Positions 1 to 7,912 are shown, counted from the stretch's first letter. The stretch: DNA of 64,000 nucleotides from Collinsella sp. AM17-1 (GCF_003470665.1 NZ_QRJZ01000003.1:1-64000), one strand, 5' to 3'. Numbers and translations are program-made. The notes: generated by a model from the letters alone, not told the origin.

Positions 1-357
1 GCCCGCGCCGAGCGCCGCAAGGGCGAGCAGCTTCGCCGCGACGGCGCGCCCGCGCGAGGGGACCGCCGTGAGGTTGGCGAGGCGCCCGGCAGCGCGCTCC
101 TCGTCCACGGCGAGCCCGCAGACGATGGCGGACATGAGCGGCATGAGGGCGCCGAGGAACTGGGCATAGGCGTCCGCGCCCAGCGCCGGGTCCCATCGGG
201 CTACTGAGAAGTACTCGCCGCAGGCAAGACCGGCTGCCAGGCCGCAGACGAGGTGCACCGCCGTGAGCGGGGAGCGTGCCAGGCGCAGGGCCTCGGAGAG
301 CAGGGCCCGCGAGAGAGTCATGCGCGGCGTCGGGTCGGAGAGTCGCGTCACGGCCAT
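1..357 (-). CDS. Lantibiotic-immunity type ABC transporter permease, LanG-like (partial)
   Basis: The reading frame starts at the ATG at 357 and runs off the left edge, so only the first 119 residues are present. They show an N-terminal cytoplasmic stretch, hydrophobic segments, and the motif VDEERAAGRLANL, which matches the glutamate-alanine-glycine signature in permeases of the MutG/EpiG/SpaG type. The start overlaps the stop of the preceding permease (TGATG), so the two are probably translationally coupled. Inferred role: one half of a two-permease exporter that removes a lantibiotic-like peptide from the membrane. Substrate unknown. GC content is visibly higher than in the rest of the window. 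Confidence 0.75.
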   Translation of the reverse strand, partial: MAVTRLSDPTPRMTLSRALLSEALRLARSPLTAVHLVCGLAAGLACGEYFSVARWDPALGADAYAQFLGALMPLMSAIVCGLAVDEERAAGRLANLTAVPSRGRAVAAKLLALAALGAG

Positions 358-1127
358 CACCTCTCCTCGGAGCGCGCGAACCAGGCCGCGCCCGCCGCCG
401 TGAGCGCGGCGAACGCGAGCGCGCAGACCGCAAGGCCCGCCAGCGTGAGCATGCCATCCGCCGCGAGCGCCCCGCCGAGCGCCATGTCCGCCGCGAGTGG
501 CTCGCCGCTCGGCAGCACGGGGATGAAGCTCGTGGGGATGACCATGCTCGCCGACGGCGGAAAGAGCTGCGGCAACGGCACCAACGACCAGGCGAACCCA
601 CCCACGAGCTGCGCGACGAGCGGGCAGAAGATGCCCGCGAGCATGCCGAGCCGCACCGTGAGAAAGAGCCCTGCGGGGATCATCCACGCCGCGGTCACCG
701 TGTTGACGAGCGCGCAGAAGAGCATCGTGAGCGTACCCGCGGCCGTGAGGCCCTGCGAGGAGAACGCCGATCCCGCGAGGTAGATGCCGAAGACCACGAG
801 GTTCGAGAGCGTGCAGAGCGCGAGGCACCAGAGCGCCTTGGCCCACCAGGCGCGCCCGAGCGGGAAGCCCAGGCCCAGAAGCCCCCGCATCCGCGTGCGA
901 GCGTCCGCCCGCGCGACGCACGCCACCACGAGCGAGAGAGACACGGGCAGGAAGAGCGCGTACCAGTAGTTCCACGCACTGAAGATCTGCACGCCCCGGT
1001 AGGGCATCGCGCCGAGCAGCGGCATCGGCAGCGCCATGAGCACGGCCAGGCGAACCGGTGCCGCGTGGCGCGACTTCAGGGCCTCGGCGCGCAGGGCCGC
1101 GAGCAGGCCGCCTTTCTCGCCCGTCAT
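357..1127 (-). CDS. Lantibiotic-immunity type ABC transporter permease, LanE/MutE-like
   Basis: The 256-residue protein has about six hydrophobic segments and begins with a short polar stretch before the first one (AALRAEALKSRHAAPVRLA), as in MutE/EpiE-family permeases. Its start overlaps the stop of the ATPase gene (ATGA) and its stop overlaps the start of the second permease. The gene set ATPase, permease E, permease G is the classical LanFEG immunity layout. It should form the membrane channel with the LanG-like partner. No lantibiotic structural or modification gene is visible here, so this could be stand-alone resistance to a foreign bacteriocin. Confidence 0.8.
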   Translation of the reverse strand: MTGEKGGLLAALRAEALKSRHAAPVRLAVLMALPMPLLGAMPYRGVQIFSAWNYWYALFLPVSLSLVVACVARADARTRMRGLLGLGFPLGRAWWAKALWCLALCTLSNLVVFGIYLAGSAFSSQGLTAAGTLTMLFCALVNTVTAAWMIPAGLFLTVRLGMLAGIFCPLVAQLVGGFAWSLVPLPQLFPPSASMVIPTSFIPVLPSGEPLAADMALGGALAADGMLTLAGLAVCALAFAALTAAGAAWFARSEER

Positions 1128-1852
1128 GCCGCCACCTCCCCGCGCGCTCGTCGCCCTTCCCGGCAGAAGCTCATGAAGAGTTCCTCGAGGTCCTGCCCGG
1201 GCCGAAGCGCATCCTCGTAGGCGAGGCGCCCCTCGCAGATGATGCCGATGGTGTCCGCCATCTGCTGCACCTCGGAGAGGATGTGGCTCGAGACGATCAC
1301 CGTCGTGCCCGCCGCCGCGAAGCCGCGGATCTGGTCGCGCAGCTCCTCGATGCCGATGGGGTCGAGGCCGTTGGTGGGCTCGTCGAGCACGAGCAGGCGT
1401 GGCCGGGCGATCAGCGCCAGCGCGAGCCCCAGGCGCTGCCGCATGCCCATCGAGAAGCGCCCGGCGCGCTTCTTCCCGGTGTCCGCGAGGTCCACGGCGG
1501 CGAGCACCTCATCTATGCGGCTCTCGGGAAGGCCCAGCAGCGTGGTGCGCACGCGCAGGTTCTCGCGCGCGGTGAGGTTGGGGTAGAGCGGCGCCTCCTC
1601 GATGAGGCTGCCGATTGCGTAGAGGTCCTCGCGGCACCAGGCGTGCCCGGCAAAGAGGATCTCCCCGGCCGTCGGCCGCAGCATCCCGCAGATCATCTTG
1701 AGCGTTGTCGACTTGCCGGCGCCGTTGGGACCGAGCAGCCCGTACACCTCGCCCTCGCGGATATGAAGGCTCACATCGGCCACGGCGTCCTGCGCCTGGT
1801 CGCCGCGGCCGAAGCGCTTGGTGAGCCCACGCGTCTCGAGCATGTAACCCAT
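1124..1852 (-). CDS. Lantibiotic-immunity type ABC transporter ATP-binding protein, LanF-like
   Basis: The ATPase subunit (242 aa) has a Walker A motif (GPNGAGKST), the signature FSMGMRQRLGLALAL, where bacitracin/lantibiotic ATPases often have SLGMKQRLG, and Walker B LLVLDEPTNGLDP. I chose the ATG at 1852 because AGAAAGGA lies 8 bases upstream; the open frame extends further but without a ribosome binding site. It is first in the lanFEG operon and probably powers export by the two downstream permeases. The family also contains bacitracin-resistance ATPases (BcrA), so the exact substrate cannot be read from sequence. Confidence 0.85.
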   Translation of the reverse strand: MGYMLETRGLTKRFGRGDQAQDAVADVSLHIREGEVYGLLGPNGAGKSTTLKMICGMLRPTAGEILFAGHAWCREDLYAIGSLIEEAPLYPNLTARENLRVRTTLLGLPESRIDEVLAAVDLADTGKKRAGRFSMGMRQRLGLALALIARPRLLVLDEPTNGLDPIGIEELRDQIRGFAAAGTTVIVSSHILSEVQQMADTIGIICEGRLAYEDALRPGQDLEELFMSFCREGRRARGEVAA

Positions 1853-2248
1853 GGGTTTATCCTTTCTCTTCCGGGAGCGCGGGCCGAGCCACCGTGCCCG
1901 CGCGCCTTGCCTTTCGGGTTCACCATCCATGGTGGGGTGCGTTTCTAACGAAGCCGTAACGGCCGTTGGGCTCTTTTGGCGCCAGCCCTTCTCGACCCGC
2001 ACATCATGATTAATTTGCTTAAGGCAACAACTTTCCCGATCGATGTCATCACCGAATCAAAACGTGTACATCACCCTCCAAAACCGACATTTTTCGGCAT
2101 GTTTGGAGACTGATGTACACGAATGCGAAAATCCCCGCCGCCCAAAAGCGCCCTCCACATGTCTGGACTCTCTATGCTTACGCTGGATAGACATCGCCGG
2201 AACGGGTATAGTATCGAAAGTTTTGTCGTTAACCAGCGGGGGAGTCCT
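1853..2248. other. Intergenic region between the lanFEG operon and the phosphatidyltransferase gene
   Basis: This 396-base stretch separates divergent genes and must contain both promoters. A TATAGT box at about 2205-2210 could be the -10 element for the rightward gene. A large imperfect inverted repeat (2063-2121) is described separately. I see no convincing small gene; the open frames crossing it lack ribosome binding sites. Confidence 0.6.
2063..2121. repeat. Long imperfect hairpin, 20-bp arms
   Basis: The arms 2063-2082 and 2102-2121 pair at 18 of 20 positions, with one two-base internal mismatch. The 19-base centre contains a small second stem (CCGA at 2084 with TCGG at 2094). It lies between divergent transcription units, so it is not an obvious terminator. 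Confidence 0.7.
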
Positions 2249-2965
2249 GTGGGCATCAAAAAGAAGATCAAAAAGAAGATCAAAAAGGAGCTTATCGGCA
2301 CTTCCGATTACCCGTCGAATAAGATCTTTACGATCTCCAATTTCATCACCTTTACGCGCCTGATCCTCACCCTGGTATTTCTGTACCTGTTTGTGACGGA
2401 TAACAACCGCGTCATCGCCATCGTTATCTACGCCGTTGCCGCCTCTACCGACTGGATGGACGGTCAGATCGCCCGCATGACCAAGACGGTCTCGTGGCTC
2501 GGCAAGGTCATGGATCCCATCTGCGACCGTGCGCTGCTGTTCACCGGCGTACTTGGGCTGGTGGTCCGCGGAGAGCTGCCCATCTGGGTCTGCGTGCTCA
2601 TTATTGGCCGCGACATCTATCTGGGCATCGGCACGCTTATCGTTCGTCATTATCACCGTCGCCCCATCGATGTCGTCTTTCCCGGAAAGATTGCCACTGC
2701 ACTGCTCATGACCGGCTTCTCGCTCATGCTGCTCGGGTTCCCCGTTGTTGACGGCCTGCACCTTTTACCTTCATCCCTCACGGCCTTCCCGGGTCTTAAC
2801 GGAAGCTCGGTGCCCCTCGGCATCTTCTTTGTGTATGGCGGTGTGATCTTCTCCATGCTCACCGCTGTCATCTACTCCATTAAGGGCGGAGCGGCCATTA
2901 AACAGGCTCTCGCGCATCCCGAGGACGAGGACATCGACTTTCTGAACCCCGAAATCGAAGACTGA
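2249..2965 (+). CDS. CDP-alcohol phosphatidyltransferase (PgsA2-like)
   Basis: This integral membrane enzyme (238 aa) has the full CDP-alcohol phosphatidyltransferase signature: D-W-M-D-G-x-x-A-R, eight residues, G, three residues, D, three residues, D (DWMDGQIAR through GKVMDPICD). About five hydrophobic segments follow a strongly basic N-terminus rich in KKKIKKK. I chose the GTG at 2249 because GGGGGAG sits five bases upstream. It probably makes phosphatidylglycerophosphate or a related phospholipid at the membrane. A second family member is pgsA at 23170-23808, so one of the two may use another alcohol. It precedes the garA/ftsR-like pair, as pgsA2 lies near garA in mycobacteria. Confidence 0.85.
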   Translation: MGIKKKIKKKIKKELIGTSDYPSNKIFTISNFITFTRLILTLVFLYLFVTDNNRVIAIVIYAVAASTDWMDGQIARMTKTVSWLGKVMDPICDRALLFTGVLGLVVRGELPIWVCVLIIGRDIYLGIGTLIVRHYHRRPIDVVFPGKIATALLMTGFSLMLLGFPVVDGLHLLPSSLTAFPGLNGSSVPLGIFFVYGGVIFSMLTAVIYSIKGGAAIKQALAHPEDEDIDFLNPEIED

Positions 2966-3031
2966 TTCGTTGGGGTATGATTACGTACGGTTCATTATTT
3001 GCGGCACGTCCGCGATAAGTTAGGGGTTGTC

Positions 3032-3466
3032 ATGGACAACATGGTTAACAATATGCCTCAGAATGATAAGACTGCTGACGCTACCTGCGTATTCCGCGTG
3101 CCTTCAAGCGACGTCACCGTTCCCGACCTCATGGCCAACGTGCGCATCACCGCCCCCGTTCTGTCCATCGTCAAGGGTCCGCAGACTGGTGCCGCCTTTG
3201 AACTCGAGGACGACGTGACCACCATCGGCCGCGATCCCGCAAATGGCATCTTCCTCAACGACATGACCGTTTCGCGTAGCCACGCGCGCATTATTCGCGA
3301 GGGCCTCGGCGCTCGCATTGAGGACCTGGGCTCGCTCAATGGCACCTGGGTCGACGGCGCCATTGTCAACGCGGCCCCGCTGCACGATGGTTCTTCCGTC
3401 CAGATCGGTACGTTTACGCTCATCTACCACGAGAGCACGCCGGAGCGCATCGAAACCGGTGAGTAG
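3032..3466 (+). CDS. FHA-domain protein, GarA/OdhI-like
   Basis: The 144-residue protein has an unstructured N-terminus followed by one forkhead-associated domain with the expected phosphothreonine-binding residues (TIGRDPANG, VSRSHARI, GSLNGTWVDG). The N-terminus contains DATCVFR, which lines up with the ETTSVFR motif of mycobacterial GarA and corynebacterial OdhI; the second threonine (Thr18 here), phosphorylated in GarA by PknB-type kinases, is kept. The ATG at 3032 has TAGGGG five bases upstream. By family analogy, phosphorylation would let the FHA domain bind its own tail and switch off binding to 2-oxoglutarate-handling enzymes. The MerR-type gene starts four bases downstream. Confidence 0.85.
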   Translation: MDNMVNNMPQNDKTADATCVFRVPSSDVTVPDLMANVRITAPVLSIVKGPQTGAAFELEDDVTTIGRDPANGIFLNDMTVSRSHARIIREGLGARIEDLGSLNGTWVDGAIVNAAPLHDGSSVQIGTFTLIYHESTPERIETGE

Positions 3467-3469
3467 GGC

Positions 3470-4348
3470 ATGGCCGAACGCAACTATCTGAGTATCGGCC
3501 AAGTCGTCAACCTTCTTCGAGGCGCATACCCCGATCTTTCGAACTCAAAAATTAGATTTCTAGAAGATGAGGGGCTCATTACCCCTCATCGTACGCCTAA
3601 GGGATACCGTCAGTACTCTAAGGAAGACGTTGATCGCCTGGAGGTCATCCTGCACTTGCAGAAGACCCGCTACATGCCGCTCAACGTGATTAAGCAGCGC
3701 TTGGAAAACGCCACGGACCTGTCAACGCTCGCCTACGAGGTGGGCTTGCTGTCCGATGTTCCGCTTAAGACGGAGCCCAAGGAGACCAAACAAAAGCTGC
3801 ATCCCATCGAGACCATTCCCGATATGCTGGGCGTCGAGATCTCGTTTATCCGCTCGCTCGCCGAGAACGACCTCATTCGCATCATCAAGAGTCCGCAGAA
3901 CCGTGAGCTCGTCGATGGTCGCGATTTTCCGATCATCCGCTACTGCTCCGAGCTGTCACGCTTCCATATCGAGCCGCGCAACCTGCGTCAGTACGTGTCT
4001 TCCGCCAACCGCGAATCCTCGATGTTTGAGCAGGTGCTCGTGAGCATGCTCGGCATGGATACCTCCGATGACGAGCGCGACGCCAAGCTCGAGCGTGCGT
4101 TTAAGAAGCTTCACGACCTGACGGAGGGCGTGCACACCGCGCTGCTCAAAAACCGCGTTTTTGAGTCGCTCAACGCCGTGGTCGAGGACGCCGACATCGA
4201 TGCACTCGATGAGGAAATCGCTCGCTCCGAATCCACCAAGGCCAAAAACGAAGAAACTGCCGCACCGGCTTCGCACGAGGATTCTCTCGTAAAGCCGCTC
4301 AAGGTCGTCGCCCCTTCGCAATCCGGCACCGTCACCGCGGGCAAATAA
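3470..4348 (+). CDS. MerR-family transcriptional regulator, FtsR-like
   Basis: The N-terminal winged helix-turn-helix (about residues 4-75) shows the MerR pattern LSIGQVVNLL, then IRFLEDEGLITPHRTPKGYR. A second, more diverged helical module follows around residues 110-175, and the C-terminus is acidic and low in complexity. The 292-residue length and position directly behind a GarA-like FHA gene match FtsR, which regulates the cell-division gene ftsZ in Corynebacterium. Spacing to the FHA gene is only three bases, implying one transcript. The DNA target cannot be read from this window. Confidence 0.8.
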   Translation: MAERNYLSIGQVVNLLRGAYPDLSNSKIRFLEDEGLITPHRTPKGYRQYSKEDVDRLEVILHLQKTRYMPLNVIKQRLENATDLSTLAYEVGLLSDVPLKTEPKETKQKLHPIETIPDMLGVEISFIRSLAENDLIRIIKSPQNRELVDGRDFPIIRYCSELSRFHIEPRNLRQYVSSANRESSMFEQVLVSMLGMDTSDDERDAKLERAFKKLHDLTEGVHTALLKNRVFESLNAVVEDADIDALDEEIARSESTKAKNEETAAPASHEDSLVKPLKVVAPSQSGTVTAGK

Positions 4349-4388
4349 CCGCTGTTGATATTTCGGCAACCCATTGAAAGGTCATGCA

Positions 4389-4919
4389 ATGTACGACTTC
4401 GAATCTCAAATCGTCGACATCCCCGACTATCCCGAGCCCGGAGTCATCTTCAAAGACATCACGCCGCTCTTTGGCAATCCCGAGGCGCTCAAAGCCATGA
4501 CCGATGCCCTCGCCGAGCACTTTGCCGGCATGGGAATCACCAAGGTCGTGGGCCCAGAGGCTCGAGGCTTTATGGTTGGCGTACCGGTGGCTGTAGCCCT
4601 TGGCGCCGGCTTTGTTCCCGCACGTAAACCGGGCAAGCTGCCGCGCGAGACCGTGAGCCAAAGCTATGAGCTCGAATACGGAACGGATTCCATTGAGATC
4701 CATGCCGACGCTATCAGCTCTAAAGATACCGTGTTGATTCTGGATGACTTGGTCGCGACGGGCGGAACCGTCGAGGCAACAGGTAAACTGGTGCGAGATA
4801 TGGGCGCAAAGCTTGTCGGTTACGGTTGTATCCTTGAGCTTGCGTTTCTCAACCCGCGCGAGAAGCTCACGCCGTCTGATGGCGATGTGGAGCTCTTTAG
4901 CCTGGTGACGGTGGACTAG
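4389..4919 (+). CDS. apt: Adenine phosphoribosyltransferase
   Basis: This cytoplasmic purine-salvage enzyme converts adenine and PRPP to AMP. The 176-residue protein has the type I PRTase PRPP loop LILDDLVATGGT near residue 120 and the family opening IPDYPEPGVIFKDITPLF. I chose the ATG at 4389, which has GAAAGG about seven bases upstream; an in-frame TTG at 4374 is less likely. It follows the MerR gene by 40 bases and may share its transcript. Confidence 0.95.
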   Translation: MYDFESQIVDIPDYPEPGVIFKDITPLFGNPEALKAMTDALAEHFAGMGITKVVGPEARGFMVGVPVAVALGAGFVPARKPGKLPRETVSQSYELEYGTDSIEIHADAISSKDTVLILDDLVATGGTVEATGKLVRDMGAKLVGYGCILELAFLNPREKLTPSDGDVELFSLVTVD

Positions 4920-4951
4920 CCGTTACCCTTAGTTACTGGAAAGGAAGCTAC

Positions 4952-6079
4952 ATGCGCACAGCAAACACGCACAAAAACATGGCACGCTGCGCTGCTACGG
5001 CAACCCTCGCTTGTGTTTTGGGCTTGGGCCTCGCGGCTCCTGCCTACGCCGATACCGCATCCGACCTTGCCGCTGCTCGAACGAAGCTCGAGCAGATCGG
5101 TACCCAAACCCAGCAGATTTACGATGAGCTCGCCACGCAGACGCAGGCGCTCGATCAGACTGCTGGCGAGATCACGCAAAAGCAGCAGGAGATCGCTGAC
5201 GGTCAGGCCAAGCTCTCGACCTATGTCGCCGGCGAGTACAAAACTGGCGGTCTGAGCCTGCTTCAGGTTTTGACGGGTGTCGATGATCTGAGCGATATGC
5301 TCAACCGTCTGTTCTACTACGGCAAAGTTTCCGATAAGCAGGCTCAGACCATTCAAGAGGTCAAGGAGCTTAAGCAGCAGCTCACCGATAAGCAGGCCGA
5401 GCAGGAGAAGAACGTCGCCGCCACGCAAAAGAAGGTCGACGAGCTTAATGCTCAGCAGGCTGAAGCCCAGAACGTCGTAAATTCCTTGGATTCGCAGCTG
5501 CAGGCCGAGCTTGCCGCCGAGGCCGAGGCCAATGCCGCGCTGCAGGCCGGCATCAACGCCAGCACCGCCGAGAAGGCCACGGTGAGCAACGAGACTGCCG
5601 GTACGACCGAGAACACCAACAACGGTGGCCAGACCAGCAATAACAACAACCAGGGCGGCAACACTCCGGCTCCTACGCCGGCACCTGCTCCGACGCCGCA
5701 GCCCTCCACGCCTGCTCCGGCTCCGACGCCTTCTGCTCCGAGCCAGTCCGTCGATGGCGGTTCTGTTGTCTCGCGTGCATACAGTAAGCTTGGTTGCGCT
5801 TATTCCTGGGGCGGAATTGGCCCGAACAGCTTCGACTGCTCTGGTTTTGTTAGCTATTGCCTCACTGGTCGCTATTGCCGCCTGGGCACCACGGGTACCT
5901 TTATGGGCTGGACGCGTGTGTCCGATCCGCAGCCCGGTGACGTTGTGGTCAACTCGTACCACACCGGCATTTACATCGGTGGTGGTCAGATGATTCATGC
6001 TTCCGACTACAATACGGGTGTTATCATCAGCTCCGTTGCCGCCGGCATGAACAACAACTATATCTTCGTGCGTTACTAA
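4952..6079 (+). CDS. Secreted NlpC/P60 peptidoglycan endopeptidase with coiled-coil domain
   Basis: The 375-residue precursor has a signal peptide with a likely cut after AYA (about residue 33), a long coiled-coil region (about 35-200) resembling those of RipA/CwlO-type hydrolases, an Asn/Gln-rich then Pro/Ala/Thr-rich linker (about 215-265), and a C-terminal NlpC/P60 domain. The catalytic cysteine is in FDCSGFVSY, and the histidines are in YHTGIYIG and QMIHAS. It should cleave peptide stems of peptidoglycan outside the membrane, probably at division or during growth. The coiled coil may hold it inactive until an FtsX-type partner engages it. A terminator follows. Confidence 0.9.
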   Translation: MRTANTHKNMARCAATATLACVLGLGLAAPAYADTASDLAAARTKLEQIGTQTQQIYDELATQTQALDQTAGEITQKQQEIADGQAKLSTYVAGEYKTGGLSLLQVLTGVDDLSDMLNRLFYYGKVSDKQAQTIQEVKELKQQLTDKQAEQEKNVAATQKKVDELNAQQAEAQNVVNSLDSQLQAELAAEAEANAALQAGINASTAEKATVSNETAGTTENTNNGGQTSNNNNQGGNTPAPTPAPAPTPQPSTPAPAPTPSAPSQSVDGGSVVSRAYSKLGCAYSWGGIGPNSFDCSGFVSYCLTGRYCRLGTTGTFMGWTRVSDPQPGDVVVNSYHTGIYIGGGQMIHASDYNTGVIISSVAAGMNNNYIFVRY

Positions 6080-6103
6080 GTCATCTTACACAGCGTGTGA
6101 ATG

Positions 6104-6140
6104 TGGACCTCGTGGCTTTAAGTCGCGAGGTCCATTCTTT
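6104..6140 (+). terminator. Rho-independent terminator after the NlpC/P60 gene
   Basis: A nine-base-pair stem (TGGACCTCG with CGAGGTCCA, 6104-6134) is followed by TTCTTTATTTTC. Confidence 0.8.
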
Positions 6141-6154
6141 ATTTTCTCTAATCT

Positions 6155-6193
6155 TGTACGGCTATCTAGTATTCAAAACTAGATAGCCGTACA
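6155..6193. promoter_or_regulatory. Perfect 16-bp inverted repeat, operator-like, upstream of degV
   Basis: The arms 6155-6170 and 6178-6193 are perfectly complementary around a 7-base centre. The right arm reaches the expected -35 position of a promoter whose TATAAT lies at 6212-6217. The internal 30 bases (6159-6188) match 26 of 30 with the reverse complement of 7834-7863 upstream of the DUF1836 regulator. It most likely binds that regulator; no T-run follows, so it is not a terminator. Confidence 0.7.
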
Positions 6194-6246
6194 TTCAGTT
6201 TGCAAGATGGCTATAATTGTTGAGGAACAATTAGAAAGGACCCTCT

Positions 6247-7113
6247 ATGAGCTGGGCACTTATCTCCGATTCAAGCTGCAACCTCCGCGATTGGCAACCG
6301 ACCGCGCCCCATACCACCTTTGCATTTGCGCCCCTCAAAATTCGAGTGGGGGAGCGTGAATTCATCGATGACCTTTCACTCGATGTTCATGAGCTCAACT
6401 GCGCTGTTCAGGCGGAGACGAACGCTTCTTCGAGCGCTTGTCCCAGCGTAGGGGAGTGGGCCGAACTCTTCAAATTGGCAGACAAGACCATCTGCATGCC
6501 AATCTCTGAGGGCGTGTCGGGCAGCTACAACGCCGCCGCCACGGCTCGCGATATGGTTCTTGCCGAGGAGCCCGACCGGCAGATTCATCTAGTCAATTCG
6601 CGCGCAGCTGGCGGCAAAATGGACCTCATTTTCTTGCTGTTCGACCGCCATCTTGCAAGCAATCCGGATGTCTCATTCGAGGACGCTTGCGCATACTTCG
6701 ATAGCCTTGAGCAGAACAGCAAAATCCTCTTCAGCTTGTGCAATTACGAAAACCTGGCCAAAGCCGGACGTATCCCTAAGGCAGCCGGCGTCATTGCCAA
6801 TAAGCTCAATATTCGCATTTTGGGCACGGCGAGTGAAGCCGGTAAAATCGAACTCGTCGGACACACGCGTGGCGAAAAGAAGATGCTCAACAAGATCATC
6901 GACACCATGGAAGCCGAAGGTTTTACGGGCGGCGAGGTCGTTATCGACCATGTCGAGAATGAGGCAGGCGCCCAAGCACTTGCCAGCCGAATTGTGGAGC
7001 GCTGGCCAGGCTCCAAGACTATCATCATGCCCTGTAACGGGCTAGATTCATACTATGCCGAAATGCATGGGCTCATTATCGGCTACGGCATGGGCGTGGC
7101 TTCGGGCCAATAA
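6247..7113 (+). CDS. DegV family fatty-acid-binding protein
   Basis: The 288-residue protein has the DegV fold hallmarks: an N-terminal strand with ISDSSCNL, a central PISEGVSGSYNAA lipid-headgroup loop, and NYENLAKAGRIPKAAG. DegV (FakB-type) proteins bind a fatty acid in the cytoplasm and present it to the FakA kinase. No fakA is present here, so a partner would lie elsewhere. The ATG at 6247 has AGAAAGGA nine bases upstream. The gene faces a DUF1836 regulator across a shared terminator, and both have the same operator-like sequence in front, suggesting that regulator controls it. Confidence 0.85.
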   Translation: MSWALISDSSCNLRDWQPTAPHTTFAFAPLKIRVGEREFIDDLSLDVHELNCAVQAETNASSSACPSVGEWAELFKLADKTICMPISEGVSGSYNAAATARDMVLAEEPDRQIHLVNSRAAGGKMDLIFLLFDRHLASNPDVSFEDACAYFDSLEQNSKILFSLCNYENLAKAGRIPKAAGVIANKLNIRILGTASEAGKIELVGHTRGEKKMLNKIIDTMEAEGFTGGEVVIDHVENEAGAQALASRIVERWPGSKTIIMPCNGLDSYYAEMHGLIIGYGMGVASGQ

Positions 7114-7132
7114 CGTCCAACCAAGCAAAAAT

Positions 7133-7178
7133 ACGGGCGGGACAAAGTGGCAGATAGACCTTTGTTCCGCCCGTTTTA
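7133..7178. terminator. Bidirectional terminator between degV and the DUF1836 gene
   Basis: Fifteen-base arms (7133-7147 and 7160-7174) pair with one G-U wobble. A TTTT tract follows on the plus strand, and an AAAAA tract before it serves the minus strand. Confidence 0.85.
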
Positions 7179-7186
7179 TACGTCGG

Positions 7187-7798
7187 CTAGCTATTAAACC
7201 CATTAAACTTTAGATAGCTCATCAGGTACGCTTTCGAAACGAAGGATGAAACCGCACTGCGCACAAGCAGCGACTCACGCGTTACCTGATGCGCCGTATC
7301 GGGAACCGGCGTCTGCTCGACGGAAAACGCCGAACGAATCGATGCCTCGAGCTGATCGACCACATAATCGAAGGCCGTCGGGGCATCGTAGCTCAAACGC
7401 TGAATGTTAAAGAGTGCCTGCACCGCAGCAATAGGTAGCACCTGCTTAAAGATGCAGATAGCGATCAGACGGGCAATCTGCTCGCGGCCATATTGCTTTT
7501 TAACCGGAGCAGGCACCAGGCCGACCTTCACGTAGTTGTTGATCATCGATGGCGTAATGACGGGCTGCTCAACGCAAATGGACAGCGGCTCCATCCACAG
7601 CGCAACATACTCAATAACCTGGTCGCGATAGAGCGTCACATTGGGCAACTGGTCATAGCGCGACAGACTCAACGTATTGAGTTTGCACACGATTTCGGAC
7701 TGAATAAATGCATCGGGCAGCACCGTGGGCTGAATATCCTCAGGCTTAATACTGACCGACGAATCGGACATCGGAATAACGTGTTTAACGTGGTTCAT
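7187..7798 (-). CDS. DUF1836-type MerR-like regulator
   Basis: The 203-residue protein contains a MerR-like helix-turn-helix: PNVTLYRDQVIEYV, then ITPSMINNYVKVGLVPAPVKK and QYGREQIARLIAICIFKQVLPI, which is the pattern of the DUF1836 family (about residues 50-130). I chose the ATG at 7798, preceded by GGAGG at six bases; the open frame extends upstream without a ribosome binding site. Its own upstream region holds a copy of the sequence found before degV, so it probably represses both genes. The effector is unknown; a lipid signal would fit the DegV partner but is a guess. Confidence 0.75.
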   Translation of the reverse strand: MNHVKHVIPMSDSSVSIKPEDIQPTVLPDAFIQSEIVCKLNTLSLSRYDQLPNVTLYRDQVIEYVALWMEPLSICVEQPVITPSMINNYVKVGLVPAPVKKQYGREQIARLIAICIFKQVLPIAAVQALFNIQRLSYDAPTAFDYVVDQLEASIRSAFSVEQTPVPDTAHQVTRESLLVRSAVSSFVSKAYLMSYLKFNGFNS

Positions 7799-7833
7799 AA
7801 AGGTCCTCCGTTCATTTTCTATATTGTATTCTA

Positions 7834-7863
7834 GGTTATCTAGTTTTGCATACCACATAGCCG
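7834..7863. promoter_or_regulatory. Operator-like sequence upstream of the DUF1836 regulator
   Basis: Read on the minus strand, this 30-base segment matches 26 of 30 positions with 6159-6188 in front of degV. On the minus strand a TACAAT -10 box follows about 8 bases downstream, so the site would overlap the -35 region, as it does at degV. Confidence 0.65.
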
Positions 7864-7869
7864 GCAAGT

Positions 7870-7912
7870 AAAAGTGGTTGGACAACACATTGATGCATCG
7901 TCCAACCACTTT
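7870..7912 (-). terminator. Terminator downstream of trxB
   Basis: Thirteen-base arms AAAGTGGTTGGAC (from 7871) and its complement ending at 7912 pair perfectly. TTTTAC follows on the minus strand. Confidence 0.75.

Noticed and set aside
253..1220. Two overlapping plus-strand open frames across the lan permease
   Set aside because: Arg/Ala/Glu-rich shadow translations in very GC-rich DNA; the minus-strand permeases have proper membrane segments and coupled starts.
2043..2363. Open frames over the hairpin at 2063-2121
   Set aside because: They cross the inverted repeat and the phosphatidyltransferase start in other frames, with no ribosome binding site.
6155..6193. Terminator for the NlpC/P60 gene
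   Set aside because: A proper terminator with T-rich tail lies just before it, and this palindrome has no T-run but recurs before the DUF1836 gene.
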